Shown piece after piece: positions 23,579 to 34,962 of a stretch of 64,000 nucleotides of DNA (its first letter is position 1; every line of letters starts with the position of its first letter). This DNA comes from Trebouxia sp. TZW2008. Lineage: Eukaryota; Chlorophyta; Trebouxiophyceae; Trebouxiales; Trebouxiaceae. Location of the stretch: positions 1 through 64,000 of the forward strand of contig BDIU01000205.1 of the NCBI GenBank assembly GCA_002118135.1. The letters are read 5' to 3'. The position numbers and the translations under genes are program-made. The notes beneath the pieces were generated by a model that was not told the origin of the DNA, made no database searches, and saw only the letters and a program-made list of their open reading frames with translations.

Positions 23579-26500
23579 ATGAGCAGCTTTCGCAAAACAG
23601 CGCTTTCCTTGCTGTCAGTTGGCTGTGTATTGCTTGTGCTCAACAAGGCATCAGCACAGAGTACTGTCGAGGCATTCTTGCCCCAGTCCCTGTCGAGCGT
23701 GCCACAAGCACTTGTCTCCTTGATCACACGGTTCTGGGAGATCTTCGGTCCTGGAGGCGAATTTCACCCGACTGCTTTCATCGAATCCAAAGGACATCTT
23801 GTGCTCGAGGCATTGCTGATACTTGTCATCCTATACCTTTTTTTGCAAAAAAGCTTCAATCCTTCCTTCCAGAAAAACATACAGGCTGAGTTGAGTGAGC
23901 AGGTGAGTCTTGTAAACTTCATGTGACGACGCACATGGAATGCAATATAGCCACATTGAAGCATGAGAGTACCTGCCGTGGGGTACCACCTGAAAAGGTA
24001 TTAGCTAAGCCAATAGCTGAAGGCAAGTGGCCAGTGACTTGATACAGGACATTGAGGACCTTTGTGCTGATTGGCAACCAGAACCTCTGTTCAAGGCAGC
24101 AGCTGAGAATCAGCCTGACTATGACCCTCCTGTCATCTCAGGGTATGGTCATCTGAGTTACATCTGTTTTGCTGAGCACAGTCAAAATCAAGGAAATTCA
24201 CAATGCGTGATTAATTACTTGCCAATGCAGTCCACCGTCCACATACATCACAGCCAATGGCAAGAAGGTGCTCAACATGGTTTCTACAAATTTCCTGGGT
24301 TTTGCTGGCGATCAGTCGATAGAGGTACTGCTCTTGCAGAAGCTCAACAATGCTGTACACTTTGTCCAAGCCTGCCATGTATGTCACGTTTTGACGTTGT
24401 GCTCTAAGCGGTGACCTCTGCCAATAAGCAGCAGGCTCACAGACAACATGTCACCAGATGCTGCACATGAGCAATTTGTGAACACATTTGTTACAAAGAG
24501 CAGATCATATTCGCATTGCTGTGCTGATTTTTGTACCACCAGTAAAGCTGGCATGCCTCAGTGTAGATAGCAGACTTGACATGCATTGAAGGCTTTGCAG
24601 GGGCTTTTGCTCAAAGACAAATGCTTGCATGTGATGCAGGAAGCATGTGCAGCAACAATCAACAAGTATGGTGTAGGGTCCTGCGGCCCAAGAGGGTTTT
24701 ATGGCACCATTGACGTACACCTGGACTTAGAGAAGTCGCTTGCTGAGTTCATGGGCACAGAAGAGACCATCATCTATGCCTACGACCTGGCAACAGTACC
24801 CAGCGTTTTGCCAGCCTTTGCCAATGCAAAGGACATCATCATCTATGATGAGGTCAGCAAGCAAGGATTGTTGCCCTAGGTGATAGCAGACTGCCACCAC
24901 TGCAGCATTTGTCAAGCTACTTTGGCCCAATGCTATGATTGCAACAGAATGCAGCCTGCACAATCACTGAGTATGCATTGCAATGAAATGTCATATACTC
25001 TTGCTCAGTGTGCCCTGAGAGCTGAGTTCTCAGAATGGTTGCCATCATTGGGGTGTTGTGCTATTGCAGGCAGCTTGCTTTGCTATTCAGAATGGTGCCA
25101 CCCTTTCTCGAGCTCAAGTCAAGACATTCAAGCACAACGACATGAACGACTTAGAGCGAATACTCAAAGAACAGGCAGCTAAGGATAGGCGCTCCAAGTA
25201 AGTGCCCATGGACCCTGTCAGGCTCTCTTTTGCATGCTTGATGGCATTGTATCAACCCACAGTTGATGCATGCTGTGTTAGTTGCCTCAATGCAACTGGG
25301 ATGTAGTGCTTCAAAGCACATGCGTCAAAGCATAGGTCAATATTGCTCACAGTCCCACTTGATTAGACAAACCGTCTTGGTCAAATCTGTTTCCTGTTGC
25401 AGGTGCACATGTTGATCAATCTGCTCAACCAACTGAAGCATTCCAGCTTCATCTGGCTCAGCTGACATTTTGTTAAGGCATGCTAGAGCACAGCAGCAAG
25501 GGTTTCAACACATTGTGCATGAGTATCAACAAAGTGTGCCCACATTCTCGATTGTATATACCTTGGCATACTCAGTGTTGCTGGACTGGCTGCAAACCCA
25601 GAAAGTGTTGCTCTTCAACTCTGCTGTAGCAAGTCTGTGTGGCTTGCATCATGCATACACTGCAGCTCCAAAACTTGCCGTTCTGCATGCATTGCTCCAG
25701 TACGTTGTAGCTGGTCTTGCTGAGCCTGTCTAGCACGCATTTTGCTGAAACAAGTGACAAAAACATGAGATGAAGTGAAGTGAAATGAAATGATTGTCTG
25801 ACGCCAATGTTGCAGGCTCCGGCTGAACCGCCGCTTCATTGTGGTTGAGGGTATCTCTCACAATCTCGGCGACATAGCACCCTTGGATGAAATCAAGGAG
25901 CTCAAAAACAAATACAAATACAGGCTACTGGTGGATGAGTCCTTGTCTTTTGGAGTTTTGGGTCAGAGCGGCAGAGGCGCCGCAGAGCATTTTGACCTGA
26001 AGCCAAGTGATGTGGAGATTGCAGCAGCGTCCATGGGTAAGGCTATCTCCATATGCACAGGCTGCAACACGCATAATTGCAAGCCCCACATCAGCAAATT
26101 GAGCCAAGTTGGCAGCAGTCCTTTGCTGTGAGCAGGGGTATGGCAACTAATGCATGCACAGGCTTTGACATGCATAACTGCAAGCCCCACATCATCATTG
26201 AGCCGAACTGGCAGCAGTCCTTTGCTGTGAGCAGGTGTAAGGCAACCACTGCATGCACAGGCTGCAATATGCATCATTGCAAGTTTGAGCCAAGTTGGCA
26301 GCAGCACTTTTCTTGAGCAAGGGCAAGGCAATCACTGCATGCATATGCCGCACCAGGCATGACTGCAAGGCCTTGCCAGCAGCAGCAGTTCACACTTTGA
26401 GCAAGAACCAGGTCTGCTGATCAAGAGACTGCCAGAATGTCTGGCAAGCTTTGAAATTACGCCATACCAGGGGGGACAGACATTGCCAGCCTTCGTATCA

Positions 26501-27605
26501 TGATGCACCTGCAGCCTGTGCTGTGTCTATAGCACGCAGTACAGGCTGCAGGTTCTTTTTGCAACTCACTGGGCCTTCTCCCCTGCAACGCAAGCAGTCC
26601 AGGCTGCTGATTCCCAATGCAAGCAGGGTTGGGCAGTGACACGCCACTGATTCAGCTTCACACTGTTTAGTTGCACTGGCTTACACTCACGGCGGCTGAT
26701 TGCAGGAGGCTGCATAGGCCTCAGGCAACCATCATTTGCACATGATTGAATGGAAAGCTGGCAGAAGCTTTGCCACAGCCACATGCTGTTGGCAGGGTGC
26801 AGCAGATCAGCTTGATGGACGGTACACTGCACATGCAGGCAATGCTCTTGGGTCCATTGGTGGCTTTTGTGCTGGAGACCGTGACATTGTAGATCACCAG
26901 CGCTTATCAGGGTTGGGATACTGCTTCAGCGCATCATTGCCTCCGTACCTGGCGACAAGCGCCATTTGTGCGCTACAACAAATGCAGCAACAGCCTCTTG
27001 TGTCACAAGTCCAACAAAATGCACAGTTTATGCGGAAGTTGCTTAAGCAAATTCCTCAGCTCAAGGTATGCCTGCTGTATTCTGCAATGAGGCATGAACT
27101 GCACGTTTTGCTAGCAGATTATGAGGCCTTCAGGAGCCTGTTGCTGAGTGTGCTTGTATTCACCCATTCTGAACGCAGTTTGCACCATTCAACAATTTTC
27201 TGAAAGACTTGGAACTCTTTGCTTGTTTGTTTCATGATAACTTGCACAAGGCCCACCTTCATCATTGCCGGCACTATCAGCAAGCATCTGAGCAAATTTT
27301 CATGTCACGTGCAGGTGCATGGTCTCCCTAGAGACAATGTGGCGCCTGTGATTCATGTTCAGCTTGCAAATCCCCCTCAGGAGATCTGGCAGGGCAAGGC
27401 TCTGCTGCAACGTGTGGTGGAAGATGCTTTTGAAAAGGAAGGCGTTTTCTTCTCTGTACATCGCTTGTCAGACCTGGACAAAGCATACGTGAACACCCCA
27501 GCAAGTCTTTGCATTTCTGTCACAGCTCAACACAGCCACAATGACATTGAAAAGGCTGCAGCCGCACTGCAGCGAGCATGCAGCCGATGTTTCAGCAGTT
27601 CATGA
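23579..27605 (+). CDS. LCB1: Serine palmitoyltransferase subunit LCB1, 8 exons
   Basis: Non-catalytic partner in the ER-bound enzyme that condenses serine with palmitoyl-CoA, the first step of sphingolipid synthesis. Exons: 23579-23902, 24048-24142, 24231-24324, 24640-24852, 25070-25197, 25816-26036, 26839-27065, 27315-27605; 530 aa. Seen: a membrane segment near residues 75-97 ([17 protein letters not shown]), [20 protein letters not shown] with Cys186 at the position of human SPTLC1 Cys133, [18 protein letters not shown] with the aminotransferase-fold Asp325, and [12 protein letters not shown], which lacks the PLP-binding lysine as expected for LCB1 rather than LCB2. The protein is longer than plant LCB1 (about 480 aa) because of an N-terminal stretch that looks like a signal or anchor ([18 protein letters not shown]). 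Intron 6 carries a ~90-bp tandem repeat that begins at the exon 6 donor. Confidence 0.9.
26037..26400 (+). repeat. ~90-bp tandem repeat in LCB1 intron 6
   Basis: About four direct units, each with a GGTAAGGC/GGTGTAAGGC donor-like start, TGCATGCACAGGCTGCAA, and a GTTGGCAGCAG end. The first unit starts at the functional exon 6 donor (26037), so these are repeated donor-plus-intron sequences. Confidence 0.75.
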
Positions 27606-28147
27606 AGCCTCAAGTGTGTTGTGCGCGCAATCTCACCAAGCTAGTTGCTTGCGTTCAAATGCAGCAGCAGTTGGCAGCTTCATTGGCAGGCACCAACCGT
27701 GGCTCTTTGCTCGGGGGGGTTTACTCGCATGGCAGTAATGATTGCGTTGGTCCGCGTGGAGATTTGCAGAGCGTATCAATGCGTCAGCTATCCGTTTCTA
27801 AGGATCACATGCAAGCCACATGGACTTGTTGAACTGCTCAGATGTGTTATTGCTTTCGAATCTAAATCGGTTAGTTAGTTGATGCAGCTAATGTACTACC
27901 AGCCACCAATAGGCTGCGAAAGATTGGACGTCGAATTTGTTGCGGCAAGCTATACGGTTAACGGCCATTGTGCTGACAACATCGTGCAGCTACGCAGCTC
28001 AGGAGCTCGACATGGCAGTCACAGTAGCGTGTAGACTTTGTTGTCAGCCCTGTCGTGCCTAACGCTTACCTCCTATCCTTCTTACAGAAACACGCTCGAC
28101 AAAGCTCTCGTCCTTGACAAACTTGTAGCTTCGTGCACGTATCAGCC
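27606..28147. promoter_or_regulatory. Intergenic LCB1-NIT2, likely NIT2 promoter
   Basis: 541 bp between the LCB1 stop and the NIT2 start, same orientation. It should hold the LCB1 3' UTR and the NIT2 promoter. No specific element is convincing. Confidence 0.4.
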
Positions 28148-31100
28148 ATGCAAGCTAGCTGTCGCAGCACATGCGACCAGGCAGACCTGAAGTTCAAGCT
28201 CAGCAGAGCTTTGCTTCATTTTCAGGACAGACTGCTGGAAGCGAACATCTCACCAGGATCTTTATGCCAGGTACGCTGCTGCGTACCTTGGCCTGCTTAC
28301 AACGTCAAGCCTTTGCAAACGTCTTGCTTGGCTTCGCCACGGCCCCTCTCTGTTTTGAGTGTTCGCAAGGCAGCAGCTTTGGTTGTGCTCGCCGTCTGTA
28401 TTACGGGCTTTGCATCAAAGTTCGGTTGCGTCAAGACTTCAATGGCATGGCCGCAGACATCTTCTCCCTTGTTTTCAGGTGTGGATGCCGGAGACGTCCG
28501 AAGAGGGAGACCAAGTTCTGAAAGCAAAGGTAGCTTTGTGCCTAAAAAAAGCTGCTCAAAAGCTTTTCAGCAGCTTCGAGTGCAGCTCCTGCTGCAAGCC
28601 TTGTTGAGTTCACAACTCAACAACACATGTGTGCTTTTGATACCTTGCAGGGCCAGCCATACTGTGCAGCAGGCGTGGTTGACCTACTTGCTTTGTTCCG
28701 GTGTATCTCGTGTCGCTACTGCTTCAGCACAGATGTCAACAAGCCAGAACTACTTGGGGCGCCAGGCAGAGTCTTCACTAGCAGACAGGTACACTGTTTC
28801 AGCTGACCAGCACCAGCAAGCGTGTCCGCAGCTTGTTTCAAGCAGCTGTGTAGTTTGGTGACAGCCCATTTTCAGCAGACTATCTTTCAGAAGTTCTGTG
28901 GCTGCAAGATCTGGCAATCACTCACTTTCTGCTGCTGCAGCCCGAGATGACCCGCAATGTCCAGCAGCACAGCAAGGAAGTGTACCTGCGTGCTCAGGAG
29001 GCTCTGCACTGTCGTGTGCATTCCACCTTGGTTCTTCCCCTGTACAGGTAAGATCACTGACCGTTGAAGTGGCATCAATTTGCAAGCCGCAGTCCTGTGC
29101 ACACTAAATGTGTTGCTGTCGTCAGCTGTTGATTTTGACTACAATGCTATATCCACATTGGCTTTTCCCAGCAGCTGTTGCTCTTGAATGCATTGCCATA
29201 TTCACGCTGGCTGTTTACACAGGCATGCTGACCGGGCAGAAGTTGTTGGGATTCTTGAGGTCATTCAAACAACAGAAGATATGGTGTTTGGCGATTTGGT
29301 GGCAATCTTGAGAGAGGTGCGTTTCTAGCTTTCTCTGCATCATCTGCTTTGCATTCCTTCCATTATCTTGAGTTTACATGCAGCATTTCAGGTATCTGTA
29401 TCATCACTCAGCGACATCTCACTGCCACTGCACCTGTTTACTAAGCTTACATATTGTGCACCAGCATGGCACTTGTCAGCATGTGACCTCAGTAAAGCAT
29501 GAGAGCCTGTGTAAGCCTTCACAGAGGCATTTGGGTCCCGCTGTAAAGTCTCAGTACTGTGTCACCACAGGTCCTGGAGCAGTGTTTCCTGTTCATGTGA
29601 AACCGCTTACAGCAAACTGAAGCATTTGAAACGCCTCATTTCATTCAGCCCGTGTTCATACTGAATGGATGCATGCAATGATGCATTTGAGTACCCTCCA
29701 AAGTTTCATTGTTTTGTCACCACAGGTCCTGGAGCAGTGTTCCCTGTACACGTGTGACCGCTTACAGCAGACTGGACTGGGTAAGATGCGGCCTGCAGCA
29801 GCAGCTGGAGCAGTGTCAGCCACTACCAGCAAGGGAGACAACTCCACACACATGTCAGCTTCACAGGTCAGAAGCAGACTTGTCACCTTGCATATACATT
29901 GTACTTGCTTGAGAGCATACCATTGCGCCTTTGCAGACTTCATACTGCTCAAAGCCTTGATGTCCTGATCTTAACTCTGCATATACATGTCAGCCATGCA
30001 ATTTGGAGGCAGATTCTCTATGCATTGTATAGGAAGAGTACATAGAGCTTGGATGAAGGCTCAATTATTATAAGTAGGTCCAGGAGATTGCATATACTCA
30101 AGTGCATACCTGTCAGTTGTTGCAGAGATTGTATTGCTAACAGCATGGGTGTCCCACAAGGATTATTGGTGGCTGGCAGCTAGCTGTCTGCATCACAGAA
30201 AGCAGTTTGAGGTCTCCAAGATTGAATCCTAGCTGATAGCTTCTCGTGTGCGTTGCAGAAAGCCTCGTCCCATGGCAGTCCAAATTCCATCCGCAATGTT
30301 GGTCGAGATTCGTCCACTCCAGAGGTGAGCCAATTTCTCTTTTCCCCTGCTTTATGGTGTTCACAGGTTGCCACGCTAGCCACATTTTGTTGCTTCACTG
30401 CCCATAACCGCCCAGCGTCTTGGCCTGGCCACTGTCCGTCAACATGCTGGGACAAGCTTGCATGTTCCACAACAGCCTGATGCAATTCCTTGCTCAACAC
30501 TCGTGAAGGCGTCAGCAGCAGCAGCAGCTACCTGCAGTGCTTTCAACATATTGCATCGCAGTCAAAGCTCAGAGACTTTGCCAGGTGACTTACACTGTGT
30601 CACTCATTTGCAGGGTGTGGATGAAACCAGCAGTCACCTGCCAGAGGTCGGGGACCACAGTGTGCGCAATGGCAACCCACAACTTAGAGCAAGCCTGTTC
30701 GCACATTTGTCACAGCAGCAGATTGCAGCGACTGCACCTCACCAGCAGGAGGTTGGTGGCCTTGTCAGAGGAGCCAGTGATGCAGCAGTTGCACTGCAAC
30801 TTGCACAGGTGATGCCTGCAGTAGCAAGCGCCCAGGCCTCTTTGCATCACTGTGTATACAAGTGCAGTCCACAGTTGAGTGCCAGCTGGTTTGCACATCT
30901 ATCACAGCAGCAGCTGGCAGCCACTGCACCTCAGCAGCAGGAGGTTGGTGGAGTTGTCAGGGGAGCCAGTGATGCAGCACTTGCGTTGCACTTTGCCCAG
31001 GTATCACATTGCATTAGCAACAGATCATGCCTGTCTTCATCCTCATGTCTGCAAGTCAGGGACAGCTTGTTTGCTGAGCTGTCACAGCAGCAGCAGCTGC

Positions 31101-34100
31101 ATCTCACCAGCAGCAGGTCGGGGGTCTTGCTGAAAAGCAAGTAAAACAGCGATTGCAGAACAGCTTGCACAGGTCACTTTGGCACTAGTACTGGCAACGT
31201 TGTGTTGAAATCCCTGGCACAGGTGCTAAAAGTCCTGTCTGGCCAGGCTGGCCTGTTTCAGCTTCCAGTCAGGACGTTTGATATTCAACGCTTGAAAGGC
31301 AGACAGGATCATGTCTTTTCACATCAACATGGGCCCCGCTGCTGCTGCACGGTGCACTTACCTCAAAGCCTCATTCAGTAACATGGTGGTGACAGGCTGC
31401 CTTGAGTTGAGAATGTCCCACTGTCCCAAAGGCCAGCTTGTAAAGCGTGGCTTTCAGGCAGCCTTTGCTGCAGTGACCATACTTTCCTCTGGCAGCTTGG
31501 CATCCCTGTTGTGAGGCTTAGCAAAGGCTGCTAGCTCAGCCAAAAGGGCCACCAGATGTTAGCAAGGTGCAATAAGACACATATTTTGGCCAAACGGGCC
31601 ACACCTGGCGCCCTTTATACATACGAGTCCGTCTGCAGTTGCCTGTGTAGTCTGACTCCTTGCAAGGTAAAGCTTGCGCTGCACGTGCACAGGGACCTCA
31701 ATTCGGTGTGAAGATAGGCAACAATGCACTGCAGCACCTTGCACCCTCTTCACATACAGCCACAGTGAAGTTGCCTATGTGGTTCTGGACCTTTTCAGTG
31801 CTGATACTTGCTCTGCGTGTGTACAGGGACCTCAGACTGGCATGGTGACAAGAAACAGTGCCTTGCAGCAGAAAGCACCGGCAAGCATGATGACTAGGGC
31901 ATCAAGCCTTGCAACTGCTGGAGGAGATGCCAGCAAGATATCCTCATGTAAGCAACTCTGACGCAGTTTGGTCATCTCTGTTGTATGAGCTTGAGCAAAC
32001 CATTGCTGGTGATGTCTGTTGTGTGTGCATAAGCAAAACGCAATTGCAAGCATATGTGTCTACTTCGCACTGGTCAACTTTGCAGTCCTTGACTCGTACA
32101 CGCTGGCTTGAACCTTGTAGTTTCCGTGTTACAGCCTTGCTACCCTTGACCAAAGCTCACAATGATTTGATCAAGCCTGAGGTAGACATTTCTGCGTTCA
32201 GGTTTTGATGAGGAAGAAATTGGAAGTGAGGATGGTGAAGGCTGGGAAGACGACATGGAGGACTCTGCTGAAGGAGCAGGCTCTGGCGATGCCAATGGGC
32301 GCCTTGCAAACAGGCGCCGTGGCAAGGGCACAGGCAACCCTGGCAAGCCTGGCAAGAAATTGCGCTTGGCTGATCTGCAGTCACAGTTTGGGGTTGGACT
32401 CAAGGTATGGATGATGTCTGCTCTGTGAGGCGCTGCTGTCCAAGCCCTGCCTGCACACCAAGATTGTTCCCAGTCCGACTGAGGAAAATCTGAGATACAT
32501 AGCAGTGCCTTGATGAGTGTCAACATTTTGCTCTGTGTTTTCTGGCAATGTGTGTGGTTAAAACTTTTGGAGAGCTGACTGGTTGGACCTGCTGCAGGAA
32601 GCTGCAAACAAGCTTGGCATATGTCCAACTACATTGAAGCGTGCGTGTCGTCGTCACGGCATTCAGCGATGGCCCAGGCGGCAGTTGGCGCGCCTCACTC
32701 GTGCTATCGACCAGATCCGTAGCTCGGGCGGCCCAGAGCCCCCGCCAGTTCCGGCTCCCTCCGGCAGACCTTTACGCAGCTCGTCCACAGCCCTGATCAC
32801 CACACCGGCAGGCTCACAAGAGTCAGCTCCGGCATCTTCAGCTGCTGCGGCTCAGAGCGACCCTGGCGCTGACACAAGGTGGTCAGCTTTGAACCAGTTG
32901 TCTCACACTTTCAGCGCCCCTCTCGACGAGGGCTCTATCCACGGGGCAAGCAGGCTGCCAGGGACAGCGGTTTTTGTAACAGCACCAGCTGTTGAAGGGT
33001 CACTCAGCCCAGCTCTGATTCACCAGCCAAGCAGCTGTCCTGAAAGCCACAACCTTGAGCTGAATCCTGTCATGATTCCAGCAGAAGTAGAGGAGACCAA
33101 TGAGCTTGGACTTCCAATTGGTCTAACAGGCTTGCAGCCAGAGGATTGGACACATCTCAAGGAAGATCCCTGGTCCACTTCCCACAGCGACAAGATTGGT
33201 GCTGTCAGTGCAGTCGCTGAGCCTGACTCCAGCCACATGCAGCTGGATGGCGACAGCTGTTGTATGAGCCTTGCTGATGGCATGGTAGCAGAGGAAGATG
33301 AGACTGTCCATGGTACACTCTTGCACCGCGAATTTGCATCAGACTGTTTGCAAGTCAGCATAACATCACATGCATACAATGTGGCTTTGTCACTATGTGA
33401 GCTTTGGGCTTTTTGCTATGTTGCATCATGTAGAGCTCAATAGGATCAACGCATGCATGTGCCAATATTAGCACACGGTCAATTTGCATGTGCTGATGAC
33501 ATGTATAGGGCCAGATGACATGTGCATGACTGAGATGCACTCAACAGACGACCTGTCAAGCTAAAGTGTATCTGTTGATCTGCACACGATGCATATGATC
33601 TGCATACGGCCAGCCTGGGTATGCAACCTCTGCAGTGCATCTTGCATTGGTCACTTTGCAAGGTCTGCTTCTGAAGCTGGTGTCATCTGCAGGTGCTCAA
33701 GCTTTCCAGCGGCATGCATCTTTGGGACAGCGGTGTTCAGGCTTACAGCATCTCAGCTCAGGCCTGTCGTGTCTGACCAATAACAGCCTGTCACACCGTG
33801 CAAGCACCACCAACCTCTTTGATCAGGTCAGTGCATGACTTTATTAGACTATGTTGGTTGCAAAGCATACCAGTACGGCATAGCAGCTCAGAGCTCACAG
33901 GCATACAACTTTCATGTCTGCATGTCAAGCGGCACGTCGGTCTTATTTCTGGCATGTGATAGGCTCAGAGTCTTGTCAGAGGCACAGAGGAAAAAGCTGT
34001 AGGGTGCGAATATCAGTTGATGTTGCAGGGCGTCAGAATTCCCACTTCATCAAGGGCACTTGCTGGTCTGGCCAACTCTCACAGCCCTCACCTGGAGGAA

Positions 34101-34962
34101 GGCCTATTGGCACAGTCGCTGGAAACCCATGTCCCTCATCTTGGTAGGCCATACTTTGACTGCACAAACACTGCACTTGTTTGCCATCTGATCCAGTGGG
34201 TTGTGTGCATGTTTGCCTTGTGGCGTTGAGGCAAATGTGTTGGGAAACCTGCCCGCCCAATCTTGGCAAGCATAACTGCCCAATCTGTGGCTGCCAATCA
34301 TCCTGTTCTATTTACAGTTTGTGACAGCTCGTTGCGCTGCTGCTACTTCGCTGTAGTACACATGGCAGTGTCCAAGCACAGCAATTGCGCAACTCAAGCA
34401 TACAATATAGATTTTGCGGCGCTGCTGGTGCATAGCTACGTCATAGATTTGAGGCTTTGAGACCTGCCTTGTGTGTAGCTGCGTCAGAAGGCCTTTGTTG
34501 CTGATGACCTCCACAAGTTTTAGCACAATGCAGCATACTGTATGGCCTGAGTCCTGAGACCTCTGATTGTTCACTTCAGGTCCTGCAAGGATGCCTGCTT
34601 CTCTGCCCAACATGGCAGCAGGCACCAGCACCTTCTTCAGAACCCACGCAGGCCTCAGCATGACTCACCTTGGCCTGGGCCACAGCCACAGCATGGCCGC
34701 CTTCCAAAACTCCTTTGGATCGTTAGGAGAGAGCCTGCAGGCTCATCGCGAGGGACAATCTCAGCACGATGCTGCTGCACACAATTTGTCCATGCAGCTC
34801 TGTAGTGGCTGCCCAAACCCCTTTGACATGAGTGACAAGGAGCAGATGACTCACTTTGGGGAGCAGGCAACCCCCCTGCAGCCCCTGGGGGGTGACGAGC
34901 TCAGCGCTGACATGGGTCTCATGGATGGTGACATGTTGGAAATGCTGCTCAAGCCAGAGTGA
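28148..34962 (+). CDS. NIT2: NIT2-like RWP-RK nitrate regulator, 15 exons
   Basis: Transcription factor of the NIN-like/NIT2 family, the activator of nitrate-assimilation genes in green algae. Exons: 28148-28270, 28479-28529, 28651-28788, 28941-29047, 29223-29316, 29726-29866, 30259-30324, 30416-30808, 30875-31000, 31827-31947, 32202-32404, 32598-33312, 33693-33826, 34029-34143, 34580-34962; 969 aa. The N-terminal ~155 residues match the NLP nitrate-responsive GAF-like region (QVWMPET, KGQPYC, GAPGRVFTSRQPEMTRNVQ, CRVHSTLVLPLYR). An acidic stretch precedes the RWP-RK domain (about residues 504-561: GKKLRLADLQSQFGVGLK then GICPTTLKRACRRHGIQRWP). The signature reads RWPRRQ rather than the usual RWPxRK. 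There is no C-terminal PB1 domain, as in algal NIT2. The last residues (GDMLEMLL) look like an acidic-hydrophobic activation motif. Exons 8 and 9 encode a duplicated ~42-residue block. The boundaries of exons 7-10 and the exon 12 donor are the least certain. Confidence 0.85.
29558..29622 (+). repeat. Echo copy of NIT2 exon 6 start
   Basis: The acceptor and first ~45 bases of exon 6 (VLEQC...) are duplicated about 165 bp upstream, with an in-frame stop after a few residues. The functional copy begins at 29726. Confidence 0.78.
30675..31140 (+). repeat. Threefold exon repeat in NIT2
   Basis: Three copies of a ~130-bp coding block: within exon 8 (LRASLFAHLSQQQIAATAP), exon 9 (LSASWFAHLSQQQLAATAP), and a decayed third copy at about 31057-31140 (DSLFAELSQQQQLH, then a frame break and stop). 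The first two are both open, phase 0 at both ends, and can be spliced in frame. Confidence 0.85.
31686..31760 (+). repeat. Echo copy of NIT2 exon 10 start
   Basis: A cag acceptor followed by a GPQFGVKIGNNALQ frame resembles the functional exon 10 start at 31827 (GPQTGMVTRNSALQ), about 140 bp upstream of it. Confidence 0.7.

Noticed and set aside
32140..32628. Minus-strand 162-codon open frame
   Set aside because: Shadow of NIT2 exon 11, whose plus strand encodes the RWP-RK domain start.
33693..34962. A PB1 domain at the end of the NIT2-like protein
   Set aside because: The C-terminal exons lack the PB1 fold pattern; this fits NIT2 of algae rather than land-plant NLPs.
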